Below are positions 26,210 to 34,044 of a stretch of DNA of 64,000 nt, piece after piece. The DNA is from Caulobacter sp. Root655 (lineage in GTDB: Bacteria; Pseudomonadota; Alphaproteobacteria; Caulobacterales; Caulobacteraceae), in assembly GCF_001427665.1 (NCBI RefSeq), contig NZ_LMHC01000002.1, positions 56,963 to 120,962 of the forward strand. The letters are read 5' to 3'. Under the pieces are notes generated by a model that was not told where the DNA came from, did no database searches, and worked only from the letters and a program-made list of their open reading frames with translations. The translations under genes and the position numbers were made by a program. Each line of letters opens with the position of its first letter. The stretch's first letter is position 1.

Positions 26210-26377
26210 TCAGGTCAGCTTGGCGATCTCGACCTTCAGCAGGGAGAGCAGGGTGGAGATGTCGCCGTGCTCGCGCACGTGCTCTTCGGCCAGGGTCTGC
26301 AGCTTGCGCAACTGGTCCAGGTCACCGCCGGACACGGCCTGGGTGATGGCGGCGGCATAAAGGGGGATCGGCGTCAT
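26210..26377 (-). CDS. DUF1843-like small peptide, promoter-proximal copy
   Basis: A 55-residue peptide, MTPIPLYAAAITQAVSGGDL..., ending LLKVEIAKLT. It keeps LY, AIT-A, GDL, LQ, AE-HV, GDI-TLL and LKVEIAKL, but has EHGD where the others have EYGD, and ends at the Thr after KL without the basic tail of the others. A strong AGGAGG lies 5 bases before the ATG, the best of the three sites, consistent with high expression. The long open frame upstream (to 26602) is not part of the gene because the start is fixed by the paralogues. Confidence 0.85.
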   Translation of the reverse strand: MTPIPLYAAAITQAVSGGDLDQLRKLQTLAEEHVREHGDISTLLSLLKVEIAKLT

Positions 26378-26742
26378 GGGGACCTCCTGAGGACATGGGG
26401 GCATGGAGCAAGGGGCCGCGTTCCGGGGGAGCGCGTCCAAACAGGGTGAGGGTCTCGAACGGACTTGGAGGCGGAGCCTGCGGCGCACGGGCTTGGGACA
26501 GGCGACGCGAGCCGCCATCGACGCGCGAGCGCCTTGGATCCGTTTCTCGTCCTGCCGTTTCTCGTTCTGGATGTCACGCGGGCACAGTCGACGGCCGATC
26601 ACGCCGTCGAGGCGGACGAAGATCGCGATCCTTCGCCCAAGCCGGAGGGTCGTGGAAAGGCGGCTTTATGTCAACCGATGAGTGTGTAAACGACTTGTGA
26701 TAGCATAGCGATTGCTCCTGTCACGCGAACCGGGAACCGCCC
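26378..26742. promoter_or_regulatory. divergent control region between peptide operon and methyltransferase
   Basis: A 365-base gap with no supportable gene. It contains two adjacent 15-base direct repeats (CCGTTTCTCGTCCTG at 26540-26554, CCGTTTCTCGTTCTG at 26555-26569, 14 of 15 identical), a typical spacing for a regulator bound on one DNA face. An AT-richer stretch, 26670-26715 (TGTGTAAACGACTTGTGATAG), is a plausible promoter for the methyltransferase gene. Both assignments are inferred from position. Confidence 0.45.
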
Positions 26743-27414
26743 ATGACCCTGGCGAACATCGAAGCGCCCGTCGATCCGGCCGCCGCGCGGCGGCTGATCC
26801 TCGCCCTGGACGCCGCCCCTATGCCGATCGACGACCCCGCGCTGGACGCGGCCCTGGGCCTGCGGATCGCGGAGGTGGAAGGGCGGCTCAACACCCTGGC
26901 GCTGCTGGACCGCTACGGGGTCCAGCGTTTCGACCAGGGCGACCTGTCCTATGCGGTGGTGCGGTCGTTCTACCGAGCGATCGGCCCGGAGCTGCGCCGC
27001 CGGCCCGCGCCCCGGCTGCTGGACCTGGGCAGCGGCTATGGCCGGTTCGGCTTCTATGGCGCCCTGCGTCACGACCTGATGGTCCACGGCCTGGAGCTGG
27101 TCGCCGAGCGCGCCGCCGAAGCCGCCCGCGCCGCCGAGGCCCTGGGACTGATGGGCCTGTCGTTCGAGACCGGCGACATGCTGGCGGTCGCGTGGCGGCC
27201 GGCCGAGGTCTACTGCATGATGAATTCGGTGCTGCCCGACCTGCTGCCGCCGGTGCTGGCCAGGCTGGAGGCGGAGGCGCGCGAGCGGCGGATCGTGGTC
27301 GCCTCGGTTTCGACCAGCAACCGCGCCTTCGCGGCGGCGGGCTGGCTGCGCGAGATCCCGACCACGGTCGAGGGCCCGGCGGCGCGCGAGCTGCGCCTCT
27401 GGGAGTCGACCTAG
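26743..27414 (+). CDS. Class I SAM-dependent methyltransferase-like protein
   Basis: A 223-residue protein with the SAM-binding motif I LLDLGSGYGRFGFYGAL near residue 88, an acidic residue after strand 2 (VHGLELVAERAAEAARA), and ETGDMLAV as motif II. An N-terminal helical region (residues 1-70) precedes it. It is divergent from the peptide/radical SAM operon, sharing a 365-base control region, so it could be a tailoring or export-related partner. Equally it may be independent. Substrate unknown. The 3' end overlaps the convergent sulfurtransferase gene by 4 bases. Confidence 0.75.
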   Translation: MTLANIEAPVDPAAARRLILALDAAPMPIDDPALDAALGLRIAEVEGRLNTLALLDRYGVQRFDQGDLSYAVVRSFYRAIGPELRRRPAPRLLDLGSGYGRFGFYGALRHDLMVHGLELVAERAAEAARAAEALGLMGLSFETGDMLAVAWRPAEVYCMMNSVLPDLLPPVLARLEAEARERRIVVASVSTSNRAFAAAGWLREIPTTVEGPAARELRLWEST

Positions 27415-28295
27415 AGGGGCGCGGCCTCGCCCGTCGCCACCGGCACGTCCTCGCGGCCGCCCCATTCGGTCCACGAGCCGTCATAGACCGCCGCCCGCGG
27501 CTTGCCGAGCCGGGCCAGGGCCAGCGACACGACGGCGGCGGTGATGCCAGAGCCGCAGGTGGTGGCGATCGGCCTGGCGATGTCGACGCCGGCCGCCTCG
27601 AACACGCCGGTCAGTTTGGCGGCCGGCAGCATCGTGCCGTCCGGCGCCAGCAGCGCCGACAGCGGGACGTTGCGCGAGCCGGGGATGTGGCCGCCGCGCA
27701 GACCGGCGCGGGGTTCGGGGTCCTTGCCCGTGAAGCGGCCGGCGGCGCGGGCGTCGATCACCTGCTCGCGGCCCCGATCTCCAGGAGATTTGTCCAGGTT
27801 GCGCTTCATCTGGTCGATGGAGCGGACGATGTCGGCCTGGAAACGGGGCGTGAAGTGGCGCTCCTGGGCGACGACGACGCCATCCTCGACCGGGCGGCCC
27901 TCGGCGATCCACTTGGGCAGGCCGCCGTCCAGCACCACCACGTCCTCGTGGCCCATGGCCCGGAACTCCCACCAGACGCGGGCGGCGGGCAGGATGCCGC
28001 TGCTGTCGTAGACGACGATCCGCGCGCCGTCGCCCAGGCCCAGCTTGCGGACCCGCGAGGCGAACTTGATCGGCGAGGGCAGCATGTGCGGCAGGTCGGA
28101 GGTCTCGTCCGCGATCTCGTCGATATCGAAGAACACCGCGCCGGGAATGTGGACCAGGTCGTACTCGGCCTTCGGATCGCGCTGGGCGGCCGGCATGTGC
28201 CAGGAACCGTCGACGATCCGCACGTCCGGCGCGTCGAGATGCTCCTGCAGCCAGGCGGTCGAGACGAGCGGATCCATATGGGTCTTGGCGGTCAT
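27411..28295 (-). CDS. sseA: 3-mercaptopyruvate/thiosulfate sulfurtransferase
   Basis: A 294-residue tandem rhodanese. The N-terminal inactive domain contains RIVDGSWHMPAAQRDPKAEY and HIPGAVFFDID; the C-terminal domain has VIDARAAGRF, GGHIPGSRNVP and the active-site loop TTCGSGITA, whose CGSGITA form is typical of 3-mercaptopyruvate sulfurtransferase rather than thiosulfate enzymes. It transfers sulfur from mercaptopyruvate to thiols or cyanide. ATG 28295 is assumed; another ATG lies six codons in. It follows cysK on the same strand. Confidence 0.92.
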   Translation of the reverse strand: MTAKTHMDPLVSTAWLQEHLDAPDVRIVDGSWHMPAAQRDPKAEYDLVHIPGAVFFDIDEIADETSDLPHMLPSPIKFASRVRKLGLGDGARIVVYDSSGILPAARVWWEFRAMGHEDVVVLDGGLPKWIAEGRPVEDGVVVAQERHFTPRFQADIVRSIDQMKRNLDKSPGDRGREQVIDARAAGRFTGKDPEPRAGLRGGHIPGSRNVPLSALLAPDGTMLPAAKLTGVFEAAGVDIARPIATTCGSGITAAVVSLALARLGKPRAAVYDGSWTEWGGREDVPVATGEAAPL

Positions 28296-28374
28296 GGATT
28301 GGCCTTTCGGGGTCTGACTCGCCCCTTGCGGGTTCTCAGGATCACGTGATCGGCGGCGGGGGGCAAGCGGAGAG

Positions 28375-29373
28375 CTACATCCACGGCGGCGTCGGCAGGC
28401 CCTTTTCCGCCAGGAAGGCCGGGTTGAACAGCTTGCTCTGGTAGCGCGAGCCGTGGTCGCAGAGGATGGTCACGATGGTGTGGCCGGGACCCATGGCCCT
28501 GGCCATGTGGATGGCGCCGGCGACGTTGATCCCCGACGAGCCGCCCAGGCACAGGCCCTCGTGCTCGACCAGGTCGAAGACCTGTTCCAGCATCTCCTCG
28601 TCGCTGATCCGGAACGGGTGGTCGATCGCCAGGCCTTCGAGGTTGGCGGTGATCCGGCCCTGGCCGATGCCCTCGCTGATCGAGGTTCCCTCGGCCTTCA
28701 GCTCGCCGTCGGCGTACCAGCTGTAGAGCGAGGCGCCGTGCGGGTCGGCCAGACCGATCTTGACCTCCGGCTTGCGGGCCCGCAGGGCGGCGGCGACGCC
28801 GGCCAGGGTGCCGCCCGAACCGATGGCGCAGATGAAGCCGTCCACCTTGCCGTCGGTCTGTTCGAAGATCTCCGGGCCGGTGGTCTCGAAATGGGCCTGG
28901 CGGTTGGCGACATTGTCGAACTGGTTGGCCCAGACCACGCCGTTGGGCTCGGTCGCCGCCAGTTCCTCGGCCAGGCGGCCGGAATAGCGGACATAGTTGT
29001 CGGGGTTGGAATAGGGGACGGCGTCCACCTCGACCAGCTCCGCGCCCAGCAGGCGGATGGCGTCCTTCTTCTCCTGGCTCTGGGTGCGCGGGATGACGAT
29101 GGTGGTCTTGTAGCCCAGGGCCGAGGCGACCATGGCCAGGCCGATGCCGGTGTTGCCGGCCGTGCCCTCGACGATCCGACCGCCGGGCTTGAGCAAGCCT
29201 CGCGCCTCGGCGTCGCGGATGATGCCCAGGGCGGCGCGGTCCTTGACCGACTGGCCGGGGTTCATGAACTCGGCCTTGCCGAGAATCTCACAGCCGGTCG
29301 CCGCGCTGGCGCGGTTGAGGCGGATCAGCGGCGTGTCGCCGATGGCGTCTAGGACACTGGTCTTTACCGTCAT
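28375..29373 (-). CDS. cysK: Cysteine synthase A (O-acetylserine sulfhydrylase)
   Basis: A 332-residue PLP enzyme. It shows IGDTPLIRLNRAS at the N-terminus, the PLP lysine in NPGQSVKDRAAL, the substrate loop EGTAGNTGIGLAMV, and GSGGTLAGVAAALRARKP; GGSSGINVAGA binds the cofactor phosphate. It makes cysteine from O-acetylserine and sulfide. The EGTAGNTG loop with this spacing and the C-terminal FLAEKGLPTPPWM are seen in the alphaproteobacterial cysteine synthase A group. ATG 29373 gives MTVKTSVLDAIGDTP, a natural start. Confidence 0.93.
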   Translation of the reverse strand: MTVKTSVLDAIGDTPLIRLNRASAATGCEILGKAEFMNPGQSVKDRAALGIIRDAEARGLLKPGGRIVEGTAGNTGIGLAMVASALGYKTTIVIPRTQSQEKKDAIRLLGAELVEVDAVPYSNPDNYVRYSGRLAEELAATEPNGVVWANQFDNVANRQAHFETTGPEIFEQTDGKVDGFICAIGSGGTLAGVAAALRARKPEVKIGLADPHGASLYSWYADGELKAEGTSISEGIGQGRITANLEGLAIDHPFRISDEEMLEQVFDLVEHEGLCLGGSSGINVAGAIHMARAMGPGHTIVTILCDHGSRYQSKLFNPAFLAEKGLPTPPWM

Positions 29374-29477
29374 TCCATCATTCCGGCCGCGCGGGAGGTG
29401 GGCCTCGTAGATCGTGATGCGCACCCCGCAAGCAAGGCCAGTTTTCCTGAAGACGCCGTCGCCGGTTTCAGGAAGGT

Positions 29478-29759
29478 TCAATCCACCCGCTGGGTGATGA
29501 TGACATTGAGCAGCGCCAGTTGGTCGTTCACGGTGGTCGCCGCGCACCAGGCGCCGTGCAGGCCGTCGACCTCGACCAGGACGTTCCCAATGGCGTCGAT
29601 CATGATGCCTTCGGCGACGTCGGACGACACCTCGCCCAGCAGCTGTTCGTCCTGCAGTTCGCGGCACCAGGCGGCGACGGCGTCCTGCGCCGTGTCGGCG
29701 TCGAACTGGGTGATGTAGGTGCCGCCGTGGAAATCGAGGACCAGGGTGTAGAGGTTCAT
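29478..29759 (-). CDS. Conserved hypothetical protein, 93 residues
   Basis: Begins MNLYTLVLDFHGGTYITQF and carries an alternating hydrophobic pattern (DFHGGTYITQFDADTAQDAVAAW, then NVLVEVDGLHGAWCAATTVNDQ) suggesting a small alpha/beta fold. No signal or membrane segment. Function not recognised. It follows the cfa gene by about 110 bases of repeats and a hairpin. Confidence 0.65.
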   Translation of the reverse strand: MNLYTLVLDFHGGTYITQFDADTAQDAVAAWCRELQDEQLLGEVSSDVAEGIMIDAIGNVLVEVDGLHGAWCAATTVNDQLALLNVIITQRVD

Positions 29760-29768
29760 TGGGGGCCG

Positions 29769-29809
29769 ACCTCTGATGTGCTTCGCGACGATGTAAGCAC
29801 ACCAGAGGT
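29769..29809 (-). terminator. stem-loop between cfa and the downstream small gene
   Basis: A 15-bp stem with one mismatch (ACCTCTGATGTGCTT against AAGCACACCAGAGGT) and an 11-base loop. Facing down the minus strand it lies after the cfa stop and immediately before the hypothetical gene. It could end cfa transcription or lie in the leader of the next gene. Confidence 0.55.
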
Positions 29810-29823
29810 TGGGGCGCGCGGCT

Positions 29824-29859
29824 CAAGTTTCCAGGGTCGGCCAAGTTTCCAGGGTCGGC
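29824..29859. repeat. tandem duplication of 18 bp
   Basis: Two perfect, directly adjacent copies of CAAGTTTCCAGGGTCGGC, just after the cfa stop codon. Probably a recent slippage duplication or paired protein-binding site. Confidence 0.9.
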
Positions 29860-29865
29860 TTTGGC

Positions 29866-31089
29866 CTAGATGCGCGAGAGGCCCAGCTGGATCACGTTGG
29901 TGCGCTCGGTGCGGAAACCGGCTTCGCAGTAGCTGAGATAGAACCGCCACAGCCGGCGGAAGCGCTCGTCGAAGCCCTGGCTCCTGATCTCGTCCCAGGC
30001 GTCCTCGAAGCGCCTGGCCCATTCGACCAGGGTGTCGGCGTAGTTCTGGCCAAAGCGGCTGACCCCGGTCCAGGCCAGGCCGGCGGCGGCGGTTTCCTGT
30101 CGCAGCCGCGCCTCGCTGGGCAGCATGCCACCCGGGAACACGTAGCGCTGGATGAAGTCGGTGTGGCTGCGGTACTTGGCGAACAGCTCGTCGCGGATGG
30201 TGATGATCTGCAGGCCGGCGCGGCCGCCGGGCGACAGCACCTCGCGGATCTTGCCGAAATAGGTCGGCCAGTATTCCTCGCCGACCGCCTCGAACATCTC
30301 GATCGAGGCCACGCTGTCGAACTGGCCCTGGACGTCGCGATAGTCGATCAGCCGGATGTCGGCCCGGTCGGCCAGGCCTTGGTCGAACAGCCGCCGCCTG
30401 GCGAAGTCGTGCTGGGCCTGGGAGATGGTGACGCCGGTGACCTTGGCGCCCATCTCCTTGGCCGCGAACTCGGCGAAGCCGCCCCAGCCGCAGCCGATCT
30501 CCAGCACATGCTGGCCGGGTCGCAGGTCGATCGCCCGGGCCAGGGCCGCGTACTTGGCGTGCTGGGCCTCGCCCAGCGGCTGGTCGGGCGTTTCGTACAG
30601 GGCCGAGGAATAGGTCATGCTGGGGTCGAGCCAGCGCGAATAGAAGGCGTTGCCCAGGTCGTAATGGGCGTGGATGTTCTTCCTGGAGCCCACTCGATCG
30701 TTTCGATGGAAGAGGTGGTAGAGGCTGTTGACCGCCCGCATCAGCGGATTGCCGCTGACCAGGGCCGTCAGCCTGTCGAAGTTGCGCGAGAAGGCCTCCA
30801 GCACCGCCGACAGGTCGGGGGTGTCCCATTCGCCGGCCATGTAGCCCTCGGCGAAGCCGATGCCGCCCGAGGCCAGGGCCCGGCGGATGAACCGGTAGTC
30901 GTGGATCTGGATCACCGCGTCCGGTCCCGGGGTCTTGCCGTCGATGCGCAGCGGCCTGCCCGACGGCAGGACGAAGGTCAGGGTTCCCACCGCCCAGTTC
31001 TCGACGGCCACGCGCAGGGCGGTGCGGAAGGCGGCGGGAGCGTGACGAAGTTCGGGGTCACGCCAGGTCGCAGGCAGGATATCGGTCAT
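29866..31089 (-). CDS. cfa: Cyclopropane-fatty-acyl-phospholipid synthase
   Basis: A 407-residue SAM-dependent membrane-lipid enzyme. The C-terminal catalytic half contains HYDLGNAFYSRWLDPSMTYSSALY, the SAM motif VLEIGCGWGGFAEFAAKEMG, the IEMFEAVGEEYWPTYF segment and IQRYVFPGGMLPS, all Cfa hallmarks. It converts unsaturated acyl chains to cyclopropanes, protecting membranes in stationary or acid conditions. A start at 31101 is possible; I favour ATG 31089 (MTDILPATW), which has better ribosome-site spacing. Not part of an obvious operon. Confidence 0.92.
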   Translation of the reverse strand: MTDILPATWRDPELRHAPAAFRTALRVAVENWAVGTLTFVLPSGRPLRIDGKTPGPDAVIQIHDYRFIRRALASGGIGFAEGYMAGEWDTPDLSAVLEAFSRNFDRLTALVSGNPLMRAVNSLYHLFHRNDRVGSRKNIHAHYDLGNAFYSRWLDPSMTYSSALYETPDQPLGEAQHAKYAALARAIDLRPGQHVLEIGCGWGGFAEFAAKEMGAKVTGVTISQAQHDFARRRLFDQGLADRADIRLIDYRDVQGQFDSVASIEMFEAVGEEYWPTYFGKIREVLSPGGRAGLQIITIRDELFAKYRSHTDFIQRYVFPGGMLPSEARLRQETAAAGLAWTGVSRFGQNYADTLVEWARRFEDAWDEIRSQGFDERFRRLWRFYLSYCEAGFRTERTNVIQLGLSRI

Positions 31090-31201
31090 CGACGGTCCCA
31101 TCCCTTACTGAGGACGAAAGTAAGAACTCACCAAACCGATGTGTAAATGGGGAGGTCCATCCGGCCGCGCGAGAGCTCCAGTCTCCCGCGAGGCCGCGGA
31201 C

Positions 31202-31243
31202 GCGCCACCACCGGTTCAGGATAGATACGCGCGGCGGTGGCGC
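31202..31243. other. stem-loop in the cfa-hldD intergenic region
   Basis: GCGCCACC (31202-31209) pairs with GGTGGCGC (31236-31243) across 26 bases. The region 31090-31342 separates divergent genes and must hold both promoters; I see no other clear motif. Confidence 0.35.
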
Positions 31244-31342
31244 TTGGTTGCGGTGAAGCTGTTCGAGGCTCGATGATCAAGGCGTCGATGAAGACGGGGA
31301 CGCGAGATTTGCCCCCCGGACCGCCTGTGGCATAAGCCTCCC

Positions 31343-32344
31343 ATGTCCAGACGCGTCATCCTCGTCACCGGCGGCGCCGGTTTCATCGGCTCCAACATCG
31401 TCGCCAAGCTGTGCGAGGACCCCGCGTTCGACCTGGTGGTCTGCGACTGGCTGGGCGCGGCGGCCGACAACAAGTGGCGCAACCTCTCCAAGTCGCCGAT
31501 CGCCGACTTCGTGGCCCCCGAGGCCTTGTTCGACTGGCTGGCCGTGCGCGGCGAGGACGTCGAGCTGGTGATCCACATGGGCGCGGTGTCGTCGACCACC
31601 GAGCCCGACGCCGACAAGATCATCCACGCCAACTTCACCCTGTCGCGCGACCTGTGGCGGTGGTGCGCGGCCCATCAGCGGCGGCTGGTCTACGCCTCGT
31701 CGGCGGCCACCTATGGCGACGGCGACCAGGGCTTCGAGGGGCTGGACGACATCGACAGCCTCAAGGCCCTGCGGCCGCTGAACGCCTACGGCTGGTCCAA
31801 GGCGCTGTTCGACCTCTACGCCGCGCGCGAGGCCGAGCGCGGCAATCATCCGGCCCAGTGGGTGGGGCTGAAGTTCTTCAACGTCTATGGTCCCAACGAA
31901 GCCCACAAGGGCGACATGAAGTCGGTGGTCTGCCAGATCTGGCCCAAGGTGGCGGCCGGCGAGGGCGTGCGGCTGTTCAAGTCTCACAACCCCGACTACG
32001 AGGACGGCGGCCAGCTGCGCGATTTCGTCTATGTGCGCGACGTGGCCGACGTGGTGGCCTGGCTGGCCAAGAGCCCGCACGTCAACGGCGTCTACAACCT
32101 GGGCTCGGGCAAGGCCCGCTCGTTCCAGGCCCTGGCCGAGGCCACCTTCCGCGCCGTCGGCCGCGAGCCCGACATCGACTATTTCGACATGCCCGAGGTG
32201 CTGCGCGGCAAGTACCAGTACTTCACCGAGGCCAGGATGGATCGCCTGCGGGCCGCCGGCTACAACGCGCCGATGACCGCGCTGGAAGACGGCGTCGAGG
32301 ACTATGTGGCGGGGTTTTTGAATACGGACGATCCGTACCGGTGA
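31343..32344 (+). CDS. hldD: ADP-L-glycero-D-manno-heptose 6-epimerase
   Basis: A 333-residue extended SDR epimerase. The NAD(P) motif is VTGGAGFIGSNIV, the catalytic Tyr/Lys pair is in NAYGWSKALFD, and HMGAVSSTTEPD plus FFNVYGPNEAHKGDMKSVV are specific HldD signatures. It makes the L,D-heptose precursor for the lipopolysaccharide inner core. It stands alone, with a long inverted repeat directly downstream. Confidence 0.95.
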   Translation: MSRRVILVTGGAGFIGSNIVAKLCEDPAFDLVVCDWLGAAADNKWRNLSKSPIADFVAPEALFDWLAVRGEDVELVIHMGAVSSTTEPDADKIIHANFTLSRDLWRWCAAHQRRLVYASSAATYGDGDQGFEGLDDIDSLKALRPLNAYGWSKALFDLYAAREAERGNHPAQWVGLKFFNVYGPNEAHKGDMKSVVCQIWPKVAAGEGVRLFKSHNPDYEDGGQLRDFVYVRDVADVVAWLAKSPHVNGVYNLGSGKARSFQALAEATFRAVGREPDIDYFDMPEVLRGKYQYFTEARMDRLRAAGYNAPMTALEDGVEDYVAGFLNTDDPYR

Positions 32345-32350
32345 CTGCCC

Positions 32351-32452
32351 TGCGTCCTTCGAGGCCCGCTGCGCGGGCGCCTCAGGATGAGGAATTCAGT
32401 ACAGTCTTCCTCATCCTGAGGTGCGAGGCGAAGCCGAGCCTCGAAGGACGCA
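32351..32452. repeat. long inverted repeat, family B copy 1
   Basis: A 102-base imperfect palindrome: outer arms GCGTCCTTCGAGGC and GCCTCGAAGGACGC, inner arms CTCAGGATGAGGA and TCCTCATCCTGAG. A closely related element is at 44754-44859. It follows hldD and could fold into a cruciform or transcript hairpin. Confidence 0.85.
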
Positions 32453-32545
32453 CGACTGACGCCACGTCACACTTGCCGACCCCTTCCGCGGGCGTAAGCT
32501 GACCGCCGATAACTCGCCGGGACAGGCGCAGATCGGGAGTGGAAC

Positions 32546-34033
32546 ATGGTCGGCATCGCCGCCTGGGGCGCCTATGCGCCGCGCCTTCGCCTCAGCCGCG
32601 AGGCGGTGACGAAGGCCAACGCCTGGGTGGCGCCGAACCTGCGCGCCAAGGTCAAGGGCGAGCGCGCCATGGCCAATTGGGACGAGGACGCCCTGACCAT
32701 GGCGGTCGAGGCCGCCCGCGACGCCCTGGGTCCCGGCGACGACCGCACCGCCGTCGACGCCCTCTACTTCGCCTCGACCACGGCGCCGTTCACCGACCGC
32801 CTGAACGCCGGGATCGTCGCCGCCGCCTTGACCCTGGAGAAGGCCGTCGCGTCGGCCGATGTCACGGGCTCGCAGCGCTGCGGCCTGACAGCCCTGGGCC
32901 AGGCCCTGGCGGCGGTGCAAGGCGGGGCGGCTAAACGGGCCCTGGTGGCGACCGGCGAGCACCGCCGGGCTCGAGCGGCGTCCAGCCAGGAGCTGGACAA
33001 CGGCGACGGCGCGGCGGCCTTCGTGGTCACGGCCGAAGCCGGCGCGGCGCAGTTCCTGGGCCGGGGCAGCATCACCGACGACTTCGTCGACCACTTCCGG
33101 GGCGCGGATAGCGAGTTCGACTACGCATGGGAAGAGCGCTGGATCCGCGACGAGGGCATCGTCAAGCTGGTCCCGCCGGCCATTCGCCAGGCGCTTGAAG
33201 TTGCCGGCCTAACATCTTCTGACGTCACGCATTTCTGCTTTCCATCGACCTTCGCCGGCATGGCCGCCAGCCTGGCCAAGACGGTGGGGATCGCGCCTGA
33301 GGCGGTGCGCGACAACCTGGCCCTGACCTTGGGCGAGGCCGGCTGCGCCCACGGTCCGCTGATGCTGGCCCACATCCTTGAGCAGGCCAGGCCCGGCGAG
33401 GTGATCCTGGTCGCCCAGTTCGGCCAGGGCGCCGAGGCCCTGGTGTTCCGGGCGGGCGACGACATCGCAAGCCGCCGCCCGGCACGCGGCGTCACGGGTG
33501 CGCTGTCCGATCGAAGAGTCGAGGACAACTATCTGAAATTTCTGACCTTCAATGGCCTGATCGAATGGGAAAAGGGCATGCGGGCCGAGAAGGACAACAA
33601 GACGGCCCTGACCACCCTCTACCGCAACCAGGACATGATCCTGGGCCTGGTCGGCGGCCGCTGCCGCGAGACCGGCGTCGTGCAGTTCCCGCGGACCCGC
33701 ATCTCGGTGGCTCCCAACAATCCAGGCGTCGACACCCAGGAGCCGTACCGCTTCGCCGAGCGTCGCGCCTCGGTCCTCAGCTACTCGGCCGACTACCTGA
33801 CCTTCTCGATGAGCCCGCCCAACCACTACGGCATGATCGTCTTCGAGGGCGGCGGGCGGATCATGATGGACATCACCGACGTCGAGATCGGCGAGGTCGA
33901 CAGCGGCCTGCCAGTCAGGATGGTGTTCCGCGTCAAGGACGTCGACGAGAAGCGCGGCTTCGTCCGCTACTTCTGGAAGGCCGCGCCGGACCGCGCGGCG
34001 GCGACGGCCAAATCCGCCTTGGCGGCGGAATAG
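32546..34033 (+). CDS. HMG-CoA synthase-like protein with C-terminal OB-fold (DUF35-like) domain
   Basis: A 495-residue protein. Residues 1-340 resemble hydroxymethylglutaryl-CoA synthase/KAS III (MVGIAAWGAYAPRLRLSREAV; DVTGSQRCGLTALGQAL, where Cys is the candidate nucleophile; CFPSTFAGMAASLAK). The last 110 residues look like the OB-fold acyl-CoA-associated domain (CRETGVVQFPRTRISVAPNNPG, then YSADYLTFSMSPPNHYGMIVFEGGGRIMMDITD). Such fused synthases are coupled with thiolase-like partners, and the next gene is one. Likely role: C-C bond formation or cleavage in lipid, polyketide or sterol-type metabolism. The substrate is unknown. Confidence 0.8.
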   Translation: MVGIAAWGAYAPRLRLSREAVTKANAWVAPNLRAKVKGERAMANWDEDALTMAVEAARDALGPGDDRTAVDALYFASTTAPFTDRLNAGIVAAALTLEKAVASADVTGSQRCGLTALGQALAAVQGGAAKRALVATGEHRRARAASSQELDNGDGAAAFVVTAEAGAAQFLGRGSITDDFVDHFRGADSEFDYAWEERWIRDEGIVKLVPPAIRQALEVAGLTSSDVTHFCFPSTFAGMAASLAKTVGIAPEAVRDNLALTLGEAGCAHGPLMLAHILEQARPGEVILVAQFGQGAEALVFRAGDDIASRRPARGVTGALSDRRVEDNYLKFLTFNGLIEWEKGMRAEKDNKTALTTLYRNQDMILGLVGGRCRETGVVQFPRTRISVAPNNPGVDTQEPYRFAERRASVLSYSADYLTFSMSPPNHYGMIVFEGGGRIMMDITDVEIGEVDSGLPVRMVFRVKDVDEKRGFVRYFWKAAPDRAAATAKSALAAE

Positions 34034-34044
34034 GGAGCACGACC

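Noticed and set aside
24152..26449. 765-residue open frame on the plus strand across the radical SAM and peptide genes
   Set aside because: Antisense shadow of high-GC genes: low-complexity Gly/Ala/Gln composition, no domain, and the minus-strand frames have conserved motifs and ribosome sites.
26403..26681. 92-residue frame in the divergent control region
   Set aside because: No ribosome site, Arg/Ser-rich composition typical of non-coding GC-rich DNA; overlaps the likely promoters.
32351..32452. Possible transposon or CRISPR repeat
   Set aside because: No transposase, no regular spacing and no spacers; dispersed palindromes in single copies.
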